The position numbers were made by a program, and so were the translations under genes. The notes below the pieces were generated by a model, which saw nothing but the letters and a program-made list of their open reading frames with translations, was not told the DNA's origin and did not search any database. A stretch of 64,000 nt of DNA from Cribrihabitans_A neustonicus (GTDB taxonomy: Bacteria; Pseudomonadota; Alphaproteobacteria; Rhodobacterales; Rhodobacteraceae). Where the stretch lies: assembly GCF_048820895.1 (NCBI RefSeq), contig NZ_JBMERQ010000001.1, forward strand, positions 62,001 through 126,000, given 5' to 3'. Of the stretch, positions 24,889 through 33,546 are shown in pieces. Position 1 is the stretch's first letter, and each line of letters starts with the position of its first letter.

Positions 24889-25922
24889 CCCTGGTAGGTC
24901 CGCGCGTAACGGTGCCCGAGACCGGTCAGAATCTCGTAGCCGATGGTGCCCGCGGCATCGGCCAGAGTGTCGACCGTCTGCTGCTCGTTGAGGATGGCAA
25001 GCGCGGCCGGCGGCTCCTCCAGATCGGTCACATCCACCGTGATCAGATCCATCGAAATGCGGCCCACCACCGGGCAGGGGATGTCCCCGGCATAGACCAT
25101 GAGGCCGGTGCCGCTCATTGCGCGGTGCAGCCCGTCGGCATAGCCCGCCGCGACGGTGGCGATGCGGCTGGGGCGGCGCGCGGTCCAGGTATTTCCGTAG
25201 CCCGCGGTTTCGCCCGGCTCCAGGTCGCGGACCTGGATCACCGGCAGATCCAGATGCACCACGGGCAGCGCATCGGTGAAGGGCCGGCCGCCATAAAGGC
25301 CGATGCCGGGGCGGCAGAGGTCAAAGTGGTAGTCGGGACCCAGCATCATGCCGCCGGTCGCCGCCAGCGAGCGCGGGATTTCCAGCCCGTCGGTCATCTC
25401 GCGGAAGGCGCGCAGCTGGTGCGGGTTCATCGGGTGGCCGGGCTCGTCGGCGCAGGCGAGGTGCGACATCAGAAGCACCGGGTTCTGGCCGAGTGCGATA
25501 TCGCGCACCGCACCCCATTCGGCGGGCTCCATGCCGAGCCGGTTCATGCCGCTGTCGAGCTGCACGCCGAAGGGATGGCCTGGCAGGTTCTCGAAATGGC
25601 GCAGCATCTGGTCGAGCGAATTCAGCATCGGGGTGAGCTGAAAATCCTTCAGAAGCTTGGTGTCACCGTCCATGTGGCCGGAGAAGACCGAGATCCCCAC
25701 TCCGGGCCCCAGCGCGCGGCGCAGCGCGCCGCCTTCCTCGGCGGCGGCAACGAAGAAGTTGCGCACCCCCGCCTTGGCCAGCGCCTGGCCGACGCGGCCG
25801 GCGTCGAGGCCATAGCCATTGGCCTTGACCACCGCTGCGGTTTCGCAGCGGGTCAGGGCGTCCAGGTTCCGCCAGTTGGCCACCAGCGCATCCAGGTTGA
25901 TTGTCAGTCTTGCCGTGCTCAT
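24885..25922 (-). CDS. alr: Alanine racemase
   Basis: 345 residues. PLP-dependent interconversion of L- and D-alanine for peptidoglycan. The PLP lysine is in AAVVKANGYGL (about residue 33), the catalytic tyrosine in IATVAAGYADGLHR, and the PLP-phosphate region in CPVVGRISMDLITVDVTD. The substrate-binding SGMNRLGM is present. The protein is cytosolic and of normal length. It heads a four-gene run alr-mlaE-lipoprotein-mlaF, all overlapping. Confidence 0.95.
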   Translation of the reverse strand: MSTARLTINLDALVANWRNLDALTRCETAAVVKANGYGLDAGRVGQALAKAGVRNFFVAAAEEGGALRRALGPGVGISVFSGHMDGDTKLLKDFQLTPMLNSLDQMLRHFENLPGHPFGVQLDSGMNRLGMEPAEWGAVRDIALGQNPVLLMSHLACADEPGHPMNPHQLRAFREMTDGLEIPRSLAATGGMMLGPDYHFDLCRPGIGLYGGRPFTDALPVVHLDLPVIQVRDLEPGETAGYGNTWTARRPSRIATVAAGYADGLHRAMSGTGLMVYAGDIPCPVVGRISMDLITVDVTDLEEPPAALAILNEQQTVDTLADAAGTIGYEILTGLGHRYARTYQG

Positions 25923-26095
25923 GCGCCGTTCATGACATGGGCGGCTGGCAGGTCAAGGGGAAAGGCGGCGCGGGCGGCCTTTCGCCGGGCGGAGGCTGCG
26001 GGAAATCGCCGGTTTACCGTGCCGCGGCAGCTGGTTAGCCTCGCCTTCAATCATCTGAGGAATTGATCGGCCAACGCGGGCCGGAGGGACGGGCG

Positions 26096-26638
26096 GTGGA
26101 GACAAAGCTTATGATTGCGGTGATCGGTCCGACGCTGGGGTTCTTCCTGTGGTTCGGCAAGCGGCTGTTCGATGACTGGCGCGCGGCGCGGCGGGCCCGG
26201 CACGACAAGCGGAACCTGATCCGCGCGCTTTATGCGGAGATCGATTTCAACACCCGCGACATGGAGCGTTTCCTGGCAAAATCGGTCTCTCCCGAAAAGC
26301 TGCGCGCGACACTGGAAGCCTATCCCATGCTGATCCCGCATATCACCGACGCGCGCCATACGGAGATCTACCGCACGCGGATCGCCGAGGTGCATAACGT
26401 GGCTGACGGCGCGCTGTTTGCGCTGGTGGATTTCTACGGCACGCTGGAGCGCATCCGGGTGCAGGTGGAGGGGGTGAACCTGCCGAGCTACGGCACGCTG
26501 ACGCTGGAGGGGCGGATCAACGCGGTCGAGGTGATCCGGCGCACGGCAGAGACGGCGCAGGCGGGCGGCGCGTCACTCTTGCAGAGGTTCGAGCGGGATT
26601 TCCCGGATCTTGGGCTGCAGAGGCAGCGGACGGACTGA
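26096..26638 (+). CDS. Hypothetical single-span membrane protein
   Basis: 180 residues from a GTG at 26096, chosen because ggaggga lies 7 bases upstream; an in-frame TTG at 26063 (gagg upstream) is the alternative. One membrane helix (IAVIGPTLGFFLWFGKRLF) is followed by a basic stretch DDWRAARRARHDKRN and a mostly helical cytosolic domain (LIRALYAEIDFNTRDMERFLAK, DARHTEIYRTRIAEVHNVADGALFALVDFYGTLERIRVQVEG). No family was recognised. A dispersed repeat lies 50 bases after the stop. Confidence 0.65.
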   Translation: METKLMIAVIGPTLGFFLWFGKRLFDDWRAARRARHDKRNLIRALYAEIDFNTRDMERFLAKSVSPEKLRATLEAYPMLIPHITDARHTEIYRTRIAEVHNVADGALFALVDFYGTLERIRVQVEGVNLPSYGTLTLEGRINAVEVIRRTAETAQAGGASLLQRFERDFPDLGLQRQRTD

Positions 26639-26685
26639 GCGGCGAGCGGCCCCGTTGAAGTGAAGAGCCGCGCGTCGGCGGAGCG

Positions 26686-26815
26686 CGCGGCGGCGAGCCG
26701 AACGGTCATGACTGGCAGTTTATCCCGGCCAAGTCCGTACGCCCTCGCGAGGAACCGCCCAGCGGCAGCCAAATCGCCGCCGCGTGGGCGCGCGACGGCG
26801 ATGCGCGGCGGCCTA
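26686..26815 (+). repeat. 130-bp dispersed repeat, copy B
   Basis: Reverse-complement partner of copy A at 11641-11770, with 112/130 identities in an ungapped hand alignment; weaker similarity continues to about 26667 and 26853. In the plus direction it reads HDWQFIPAKSVRPREEPPSG then SQIAAAWARDGDARRP and GLVPR, shared in large part with copy A. Like copy A it lies in a convergent intergenic region. Confidence 0.75.
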
Positions 26816-26950
26816 TCGGCCTTGTTCCGCGCTTGGGTACAAATGGAACCGGTTCAATTCCGTGAGAGAGGCGTGCAACTCGCGCGAAAAGCGGGCGCGC
26901 TTGGGGGAAGTCGGGGAATGGGGCACAATGCAAACAGCCCGCCCGGCGGC

Positions 26951-26977
26951 AAGCCGCCCCTCGAAGGGGGCGGCTTT
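26951..26977. terminator. Perfect 10-bp hairpin, possible terminator
   Basis: Arms aagccgcccc (26951-26960) and ggggcggctt (26967-26976), loop tcgaag. The plus strand continues ttgcag, so the T-run is short. It could end plus-strand transcription from the hypothetical gene or form part of a repeat-derived element. Confidence 0.5.
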
Positions 26978-27227
26978 GCAGTTTGGGTCATACGATGATC
27001 GGATCGGGTCCAGTCATAATTCACCTTCCTCTTGCTGCTCTCGTGCAGCGGACACCAGTTCTACCAAGTCATGCGCGGAAAATCAATCCGCAGGCCTATC
27101 CATGGTGCGGGCGAACAGGTGCTGCACACAAGTGAAACTTAGACGGCAAATTGCCTAATTTCAAGAAAACGCGCCGTTTCGCCACATCATGTAGCAGGTG
27201 CCGAAGGCCGGACCCCAAGATACCGTG

Positions 27228-28745
27228 TCAGTAGCCGTCCTGCTGCTGCTGCCAGGGCTTCGCGAGGTTGCCAAAGCGGGTGAACTGCGCCTCAAACGAC
27301 AGCTCCACCGTGCCGATGGGGCCGTGACGCTGCTTGCCGACGATGACCTCAGCCTTGGCATGCAGGCGCTCCATCGCCTGCTTCCACTCTTCCATCTTGT
27401 CCAGCTCGTGATCACCGGGCTTCTCGCGTTCCTTGTAGTATTCCTCGCGGAACACGAACATCACCACGTCGGCGTCCTGTTCGATCGAGCCCGATTCACG
27501 CAGGTCCGAAAGCTGCGGGCGCTTGTCGTCGCGGTTTTCCACCTGGCGGGAAAGCTGTGACAGGGCGATCACCGGGATGTTCAGCTCTTTGGCGATGGCT
27601 TTCATCCCCATTGAAATCTCGGCGATCTCGTTGACCCGGTTGTCGGCCATGCCGCGGCAGAGCTGCAGGTAGTCGATCACCAGAAGGTCGAGCCCATGCG
27701 TCCGCTTCAGCCGCCGCGCGCGCGCCGCCAGCTGGGAGATCGGGATCGCGGGGGTATCGTCGATGAACAGCGGGCAGCTTTCCAGGTCCTTTGCCGCCTG
27801 CACGAAACGGCGGAACTCGGCCTCGGTCATGTCGCCCTGGCGGATCTTGTGCGAGGAGATTTCCGAGGCTTCCGCCAGAATCCGCCCCGCCAGCTGCTCG
27901 GCCGACATCTCGAGCGAGAAGAAGCCCACCACGCCGCCGTCAATGGCGCCTTCGGTGCCGTCCGGCTTTACCCCGCGCTTGTAAGCCTTGGCGACGTTGA
28001 AGGCGATGTTGGTCGCGAGCGAAGTTTTCCCCATCGAGGGGCGCCCGGCAAGGATCAGAAGGTCCGAGGGGTGCAACCCGCCAAGCTGCTTGTCGAGGTC
28101 ATCGAGCCCGGTGGAGATACCGGCCATGCCGCCGCCGCGCTGGTAGGCCTCGTTGGTGACGTTGACCGCCTCGGTCACCGCTTTCAGGAAGGATTTGAAG
28201 CCGCTTTCGGTCTGGCCCTGCTCGGCCAGCTGGTAAAGCGACTGTTCCGCTTCCACGATCTGCTCGCGCGGCTCGGAGGCGACATCGACGCGGCGCGCCT
28301 TCTCCGAGATGCTCTGCCCCAGCGCGATCAGCTCGCGCCGGATCGCCAGATCATAGATCATCTGCGCGTAGTCGCGCACGGCAAAGGCCGAGATCGAGGC
28401 GCCCGCGAGCTTGGCCAGATAGGCCGGGCCGCCCAGTTCCTTCAGACCCTCGTGGTCTTCCAGGAAGGCCTTCAGCGTCACCGGCGAGGCCAGCGCGTTC
28501 TTGGAGATCCGCGCGGCCGCGACCTCGTAGATGCGGGCGTGGACCGGGTCGTAGAAGTGGCTGGAATTGATGATCGAGGCGACCTTGTCGTAGACCTCGT
28601 TGTTGGTCAGGATCGCGCCCAGAAGCTGCTGCTCCGCCTCCACCGAGTGCGGAAGCTCGTTGTCCGGCATCGCCGCGCCGCTGGCGGGCTGATCGGGCAT
28701 CGGGGCGGGCGGAACATTGCCGTCGAAAGGGGTAATCTCGTTCAT
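27228..28745 (-). CDS. dnaB: Replicative DNA helicase DnaB
   Basis: 505 residues from ATG 28745 (a GTG lies immediately before it). Hexameric 5'-3' helicase of the replication fork. N-terminal helical domain (PHSVEAEQQLLGAILTNN...), then the RecA-like domain: Walker A ILAGRPSMGKTSLATNIA, VGFFSLEMSAEQL, DLLVIDYLQLCRG (Walker B), IALSQLSRQVENRDDKRPQLSDLRESGSIEQDAD and FREEYY. Length and motifs are normal. It is adjacent to pyrE and lies downstream of near-matches to DnaA boxes in a 240-base leader. Confidence 0.97.
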   Translation of the reverse strand: MNEITPFDGNVPPAPMPDQPASGAAMPDNELPHSVEAEQQLLGAILTNNEVYDKVASIINSSHFYDPVHARIYEVAAARISKNALASPVTLKAFLEDHEGLKELGGPAYLAKLAGASISAFAVRDYAQMIYDLAIRRELIALGQSISEKARRVDVASEPREQIVEAEQSLYQLAEQGQTESGFKSFLKAVTEAVNVTNEAYQRGGGMAGISTGLDDLDKQLGGLHPSDLLILAGRPSMGKTSLATNIAFNVAKAYKRGVKPDGTEGAIDGGVVGFFSLEMSAEQLAGRILAEASEISSHKIRQGDMTEAEFRRFVQAAKDLESCPLFIDDTPAIPISQLAARARRLKRTHGLDLLVIDYLQLCRGMADNRVNEIAEISMGMKAIAKELNIPVIALSQLSRQVENRDDKRPQLSDLRESGSIEQDADVVMFVFREEYYKEREKPGDHELDKMEEWKQAMERLHAKAEVIVGKQRHGPIGTVELSFEAQFTRFGNLAKPWQQQQDGY

Positions 28746-28989
28746 CACTGCTCTCGTCGTTTGGCCGCTCTCATTAGGCGGTTTGCCCGCAGCTGGCTAT
28801 CTGGAAATCCCTGGGGATGGGGTGTGGATATCCGCTGCTGTGCCTGTGGGCAAAATGTGCCGGCTTCCGCCCGCTATTGGTGTTCAGCCTACATTATGGG
28901 GTCTGCACTGCATAGTCCCCCAGATATCTGCCCGGGCACGATTCGCGGGCGGGCTTGTCCACAGGCCGCCCGCGTGAGGTCCCGCTACG

Positions 28990-29670
28990 TCAGGCGGGTT
29001 TATGCGCGTCCTGCCAGGCACGCGGGTCCTTCAGGAACCGCTCGACTTCGTCCAGCGTCTCAGCGCCAAAGACACCCTGCGCGCGCGCCTCGGCCAGGAC
29101 GTCCCACCAAGTGCAGAGATAGTGAAGCTCCACCCCGTGATCGCCCAGCGTCTTCTTAGTTTCCGGGAAAATATCGTAGTAGAAGATCACCGCGGTATGG
29201 CCGCAGGTTGCCCCGGTCTCGCGGATCGCATCCACGAAGGACAGTTTCGAGCCGCCGTCTGTGGTCAGATCCTCCACCAGCAGCACCCGCTCGCCCTCGC
29301 TCATCGCGCCTTCGATGCGGGCATTCTTGCCGTAGCCCTTGGGTTTTTTGCGCACATAGGTCATCGGCAGTGCCAGCCGCTCCGCCACCAGCGCAGCGAA
29401 CGGGATGCCCGCAGTCTCGCCGCCGGCGATGTTGTCAAAAGCTTCGAAACCTGCATTGCGCATCACGGTGACGGCCATGAAGTCCATCAGGGTGGAGCGG
29501 ATGCGCGGGAAGGAGATCAGCTTGCGGCAGTCGATGTAGCTGGGCGAGGGCAGGCCGGAGGCGAGCGTGTAGGGCGTTTCGGTGTTGAAGTTCACCGCGC
29601 CGATTTCCAGCAGCATCCGGGCCGAGAGACGGGCGATTTCCTCTTTCGAGGGGTAGGAGGTGGGGATCAT
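28990..29670 (-). CDS. pyrE: Orotate phosphoribosyltransferase PyrE
   Basis: 226 residues. Converts orotate and PRPP to OMP in pyrimidine synthesis. Motifs: FDNIAGGETAGIPFAALVAERL, YVRKKPKGYGKNARIEGAM (flexible catalytic loop) and the PRPP loop VLLVEDLTTDGGSKL. The usual upstream partner pyrC lies at 31287, separated from pyrE by an RTX-type gene. There is a hairpin terminator (29753-29780) just upstream that belongs to the RTX gene. Confidence 0.96.
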   Translation of the reverse strand: MIPTSYPSKEEIARLSARMLLEIGAVNFNTETPYTLASGLPSPSYIDCRKLISFPRIRSTLMDFMAVTVMRNAGFEAFDNIAGGETAGIPFAALVAERLALPMTYVRKKPKGYGKNARIEGAMSEGERVLLVEDLTTDGGSKLSFVDAIRETGATCGHTAVIFYYDIFPETKKTLGDHGVELHYLCTWWDVLAEARAQGVFGAETLDEVERFLKDPRAWQDAHKPA

Positions 29671-29752
29671 GGGCGCATCCTTTCCGGCATGGGTCTGCCC
29701 GTCCTTAGACCGGATGCCCGCCGGTTTGAAGCCCTGGCCTGCGCAAACGCAA

Positions 29753-29780
29753 AGCGCCGGGCCGCCCGGGGCCCGGCGCT
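29753..29780 (-). terminator. Terminator of the RTX protein gene
   Basis: Perfect stem agcgccgggc (29753-29762) / gcccggcgct (29771-29780), loop cgcccggg. The minus strand continues ttt. It lies 25 bases after the RTX stop and 80 bases before pyrE, so it insulates pyrE from the RTX gene. Confidence 0.7.
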
Positions 29781-29805
29781 GCTATTGCAAAGTGATAACC
29801 CGGTC

Positions 29806-31155
29806 TCAGAACAGGAAGTCGTTGCCCGAGAGGTCGGACATTGCGACGTCTTCCAGGGTAATGCTGTTGCCCCGGTTGTCGCTGATCACCGCGTCGCCGT
29901 CTGCGTTCTCGCTCAGGTGGTTGTTCTTCAGGTCGCGGAAGCTCTTGATCGGGCTGACATCGGAGAGATCGATCTTTTCCTTGCGCCCGGCGGTATGGAA
30001 ATCGCTCACGGTGTCGTTCCCAAAGGCGCCGCGGAACACGAAGCAGTCATAGCCGCCGTCACCGTTCAGCACGTCGTCGCCGCCGCCGCCGTCCAGCTTG
30101 TCCTTGCCGCCGCCGCCGGAGAGCGTGTCGTTGCCGTTCAGGCCAAAAAGCCTGTCGTTGCCGTTTTCGCCCTCGAGCGCGTTGCGGCCGCCGCTGCCGG
30201 TAATGCTGTCGCGGTGATCCGAACCGCGGACGTCCTCGATGTGGCGCAGGCTGTCGCGGTCGCCAAAGCCATCAATGGCAAAGCCCTTGTGGAGCTTGAC
30301 GGTCACCCCCTCATCGCCGCCGTAGCGGTCGTCGCGGTCATAGCGGACCTGATCGCGGCCCCCGGCGCCGTCCATCATGTCCTCGCCCGCCAGCCCGCGG
30401 AAGATGTTGCGCCCGCCGTTTCCGGTAAAGCCGTCGTCATGCGCCGAGCCGCGCAGCATCTCGATCGAGTTCAATGTGTCGGTCTTCCCCCAGCCATCGG
30501 TGGCCTCGCCGGTCTTGAGGTTGACGGTGACACCGTTCGGGTCCTCATTGAAGGTGACCTGATCGATGCCCTGGCCACCGTCGTAAGTGTCGCGCCCGTC
30601 CGAGCTGCGGAAATAGTCATCCCCGATCCCGCCATGAAAAACGTCGCGGCCTTCGGAGCCGTGGAACTCATCATCCTCGCTGACGCTGTAGTGATCGAAT
30701 TCGGTCCAGGCGATGTCCTGGCCGGGGGCGAAGGCGCCTGTGGGCGTGCCGAACCCGGTGATCGAATTGTCAAACGCCTCCCATGCCGAAATCGAACTGA
30801 AGTCCGGCACGGGGCCGTCGAGCACGAAATAGATGTCGGAATCGGTGAAGTCGCCGGTGCTGAAGTTCACCCCGATGATGGTGGTGGTGCCTTCGCTCCA
30901 GGTGACGCTGGCGGCAAAGGTCGTCATATGGCCCGACTCGTCAAGCTCATGCGTGCTATGGCCGTCCAGCATCACGTGATAGGATTCATCCTCGATTTCG
31001 ATGGAGGGCACGCCTTCGTCCTCTTCGCCGGTCAGCGAATAGGAGAAGGTGGTGGCGGAGTCGGGCACGGTGATGACCGCCTCCGCAGTGCCGATCTCGT
31101 GGGGGTCTCCATTCACAAAGTCCAGCCGGATGCCTTGCAGGGTAATCGTTGTCAT
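29806..31155 (-). CDS. RTX-type calcium-binding protein, probable type I secretion substrate
   Basis: 449 residues from ATG 31155 (an in-frame TTG upstream is the alternative). The N-terminal 170 residues are a beta-rich domain without recognised family. They are followed by about 13 imperfect GGxGxDxxx repeats in three groups (about residues 175-225, 255-290 and 325-370). The C-terminal ~75 residues (FGNDTVSDFHTAGRKEKIDLSD ... SDLSGNDFLF) have the form of an uncleaved type I secretion signal. No N-terminal signal peptide or T1SS genes are adjacent. The gene lies between pyrC and pyrE, which are normally neighbours. Two hairpins sit in its 5' region (31183-31202, 31254-31270). Confidence 0.85.
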   Translation of the reverse strand: MTTITLQGIRLDFVNGDPHEIGTAEAVITVPDSATTFSYSLTGEEDEGVPSIEIEDESYHVMLDGHSTHELDESGHMTTFAASVTWSEGTTTIIGVNFSTGDFTDSDIYFVLDGPVPDFSSISAWEAFDNSITGFGTPTGAFAPGQDIAWTEFDHYSVSEDDEFHGSEGRDVFHGGIGDDYFRSSDGRDTYDGGQGIDQVTFNEDPNGVTVNLKTGEATDGWGKTDTLNSIEMLRGSAHDDGFTGNGGRNIFRGLAGEDMMDGAGGRDQVRYDRDDRYGGDEGVTVKLHKGFAIDGFGDRDSLRHIEDVRGSDHRDSITGSGGRNALEGENGNDRLFGLNGNDTLSGGGGKDKLDGGGGDDVLNGDGGYDCFVFRGAFGNDTVSDFHTAGRKEKIDLSDVSPIKSFRDLKNNHLSENADGDAVISDNRGNSITLEDVAMSDLSGNDFLF

Positions 31156-31182
31156 ATCTGGCTCATCTCTTAACAAATTACG

Positions 31183-31270
31183 GCGTCAGCACCGGCTGAC
31201 GCTTCAATATTGGCGATCTGAGCCCTGCGAATCGATTCCCTTCAACTGTTATGCTTTACCGGAGGTAAAG
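31183..31270. promoter_or_regulatory. AT-rich leader with two perfect hairpins upstream of the RTX gene
   Basis: Contains gcgtcag-caccgg-ctgacgc (31183-31202) and ctttacc-gga-ggtaaag (31254-31270). The region is the only gap between pyrC and the RTX gene. It may include the RTX promoter and a pyrC 3' structure; neither hairpin has a T-run on the minus strand. Confidence 0.45.
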
Positions 31271-31286
31271 ATGGCGGCAGCTGTGG

Positions 31287-32327
31287 CTATTTCACGTCCC
31301 AGAACACCGGAAAGCCCGGGTCGAACACGGTGACAGGGCCGTCGCCGGTCCCGATCTTTTCCGGGAAGGCTGCTGCCTCATCGCTCTTTCGTAAGGTCAG
31401 CGTGTCTTCATTGACCGGCAGGCCATAGAAAGCCGGGCCGTTTTCTGATGCAAAGCCCGCGAGCCTGTCGAGCGCGCCTTCTTCCTCGAACACATGGGCG
31501 AGGAGCGCCATCGTGTTGGGCGCGGTGAAACAGCCCGCACAGCCGCAGGCGCTTTCCTTGTTGGCGTCGGTATGCGGAGCGGAGTCGGTGCCGAGGAAAA
31601 ACCGCGCATCGCCCGAAGTAGCCGCCGCGCGCAGGGCGAGCCGGTGTTCTTCACGCTTGGCCACCGGCAGGCAGTAGTAATGCGGTTTGATACCGCCTGC
31701 GAGGATATGGTTGCGGTTGATGATCAGGTGATGCGTGGTGATGGTGGCGCCCAGGTCCAGGTCATGCGCGCGCACGTAGTCGGCGCCGTTCTTTGTGGTG
31801 ATATGCTCCATCACCACCCGCAGGCCCGGCGTCGCCTTGCGGATCGGGTCCAGCACCCGGTCGATGAACACCGCCTCGCGGTCGAAGATGTCGACCTCGC
31901 TGTCCGTCACCTCGCCGTGCACGCAGAGCGGCAGGCCGATCTCGGCCATCTTTTCCAAGACACCGCGCACCTTGCTGAAATCGCTGACGCCGGAAGCCGA
32001 GTTGGTGGTGGCGCCCGCCGGGTAGAGCTTCACCGCCTGCACCAGCCCGCTGGCATGGGCGGCGGCGACGTCTTCCGGGTCGGTATCCTCGGTGAGGTAG
32101 AGCGTCATCAGCGGCGCAAACGACATGCCTTCGGGCAGTGCGGCGAGAATGCGGTCGCGGTAGGCGGCGGCCTGCGCCCCGGTCACCACCGGCGGCACCA
32201 GGTTGGGCATGATGATCGCCCGGGCGAAATGGCGGGCGGTTTCGGGCAGGACGGCCTCCAGCACCGCGCCGTCGCGCAGATGCAGGTGCCAGTCGTCGGG
32301 CCGGGGGATGGTCAGCTCACGGGTCAT
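31287..32327 (-). CDS. pyrC: Dihydroorotase PyrC (type II)
   Basis: 346 residues. Zinc-dependent conversion of carbamoyl aspartate to dihydroorotate. Metal site DDWHLHLRDG at residues 10-20, lysine loop KLYPAGATTNSASGV, CVHGEVTD, EHITTKNGAD, TTHHLIINRN and the late FLGTDSAPH (catalytic Asp). It is of the shorter E. coli-like type II. It precedes the RTX gene and pyrE on the minus strand. ATG at 32327. Confidence 0.97.
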   Translation of the reverse strand: MTRELTIPRPDDWHLHLRDGAVLEAVLPETARHFARAIIMPNLVPPVVTGAQAAAYRDRILAALPEGMSFAPLMTLYLTEDTDPEDVAAAHASGLVQAVKLYPAGATTNSASGVSDFSKVRGVLEKMAEIGLPLCVHGEVTDSEVDIFDREAVFIDRVLDPIRKATPGLRVVMEHITTKNGADYVRAHDLDLGATITTHHLIINRNHILAGGIKPHYYCLPVAKREEHRLALRAAATSGDARFFLGTDSAPHTDANKESACGCAGCFTAPNTMALLAHVFEEEGALDRLAGFASENGPAFYGLPVNEDTLTLRKSDEAAAFPEKIGTGDGPVTVFDPGFPVFWDVK

Positions 32328-32414
32328 GCCGTGGCGTTAGCACAGGCGCCGGCCAAAAAGAAGCGCTTCGATGCAGGATCGCGGGACCGTTTTGCGCTGC
32401 TTCCGGGCGGGGGG

Positions 32415-33371
32415 TCAGCGCTTCGGCGGCAGGGTGAACTCGCCGGCTGCGGCGCGTTTCTCCAGTCCCTGCAGGCGGCGGCGGAAGCGCGGCGCGCGCA
32501 GCCGCTCGGCCACGTTGCGGCACAGGAGCGTTACCAGGTAGGGCCGGTCGTTCTCGTCCAGCCGCGCCATCAGGCTGCGCAGGTAGGCGGAGTTGTTGCG
32601 CCGGTTGCGGTAGAGCTTGTGGAAGGCCCGCGCGCTCAGCCGTCCCCCGCCCGCCAGCGACAGGATGTGGTAAAGCACCTCCATCTCGATCAGCCGGGTC
32701 TGCACCGTGGCGCCGAGGTTCGGGGTGCGCAGCCGGGTGACGTTCGGGCGCTGGAACAGCGCCGCGTGCATCGCGTCGAGCCGCTCCATCGGGTCGTAGA
32801 TTACGAAAGCGTGCTCCGCCGCGTCCAGCATGTCCGGCGCATAGCCGTAGCGGTCGGTGAAAGAGGTGCGGCGCATCTCGACAAAGCGGTCGTCCCACTC
32901 GGTCATGCGCGGATCCAGCGTCGCCTGCGGCTGCACCGCCACCACCGCGGCGCCCGGCGAGGCGACCGAGAAGGCCGCCGCCGCATAGCCGCAAGGCCCG
33001 GCGCCGTAGAACACCACCCGCTCGAATTCGTCGAAGAAGCCGTCGTCGATCAGCTGGTCGAAGAACTCATAGATCATCTCCTCGCGGAACCAGGTGTCGC
33101 CGTCGGAAATCACGCACATATGCGACCAGCCCAGGTTCTTGACCAGATCAAAGCCCAAGGGCTGTGCGAGGTCCGAGAGATTGTGGATGCCCTGAATGGT
33201 TTCGAAGGTGACCAGCAGCGTGTTGCCCTGGTCGATGAAGGTCGCGAAGTGCCTCGGGCCAAGGGGCTGCTGCATGCCATTCTGCTCGGCCAGCGCGGCA
33301 AGCCGCTCCTTCCACTCGGCCGGCTTCAGCCCGGAGAGGTCTTCGTCCAGATTTTCCAGTCCGTCCTGCAT
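32415..33371 (-). CDS. Alpha/beta-hydrolase-fold protein lacking the nucleophile serine
   Basis: 318 residues. The core FERVVFYGAGPCGYAAAAFSVASPGAAVVAVQPQATLDP matches a family whose active members read YGSSMGGYAAL.YS...GA..V.A.SPQ.S.DP. Here the nucleophile elbow is G123-A-G-P-C127-G-Y, so Ser is replaced by Gly125, with Cys127 two positions later. The N-terminal half (residues 1-115) is a family-specific domain with TLLVTFETIQGIHN; the C-terminal half is helical (ARAFHKLYRNRRNNSAYLRSL). Some related roseobacter proteins carry a mistaken PAPS-reductase label. The gene follows the glycosyltransferase cluster by 175 bases. Confidence 0.7.
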   Translation of the reverse strand: MQDGLENLDEDLSGLKPAEWKERLAALAEQNGMQQPLGPRHFATFIDQGNTLLVTFETIQGIHNLSDLAQPLGFDLVKNLGWSHMCVISDGDTWFREEMIYEFFDQLIDDGFFDEFERVVFYGAGPCGYAAAAFSVASPGAAVVAVQPQATLDPRMTEWDDRFVEMRRTSFTDRYGYAPDMLDAAEHAFVIYDPMERLDAMHAALFQRPNVTRLRTPNLGATVQTRLIEMEVLYHILSLAGGGRLSARAFHKLYRNRRNNSAYLRSLMARLDENDRPYLVTLLCRNVAERLRAPRFRRRLQGLEKRAAAGEFTLPPKR

Positions 33372-33546
33372 GACGATTGTCCCTGTGCCCGATCCCCTGT
33401 GCCCGGCGCCGGTTCCGGCCCTGCGGCCGTGCCCCCGGGATGCCGTTTAACGTTCTCGCTACCCCTGAAATAAGGCTAAAATTGGAAAAACTCAGGCCGC
33501 TTTGCGGATTGCCGCCTATCGGAACAAAAGCGCTCGCGTGCCGGGC

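Larger units (their letters stand above)
26639..27227. other. 590-base region with repeat copy B, no clear gene
   Basis: Lies between two convergent genes. It holds copy B of the 130-bp repeat (26686-26815), a perfect 10-bp hairpin (26951-26977), and a more AT-rich end (about 27000-27220) with a short palindrome ggcaa-a-ttgcc (27146-27156). An open frame on the plus strand (26660-26998) overlaps the repeat and has no independent support. No RNA gene was recognised. Confidence 0.5.

Noticed and set aside
26660..26998. Plus-strand frame of about 112 codons overlapping repeat copy B
   Set aside because: It is read in a different frame from the peptide shared by both repeat copies and has no independent support.
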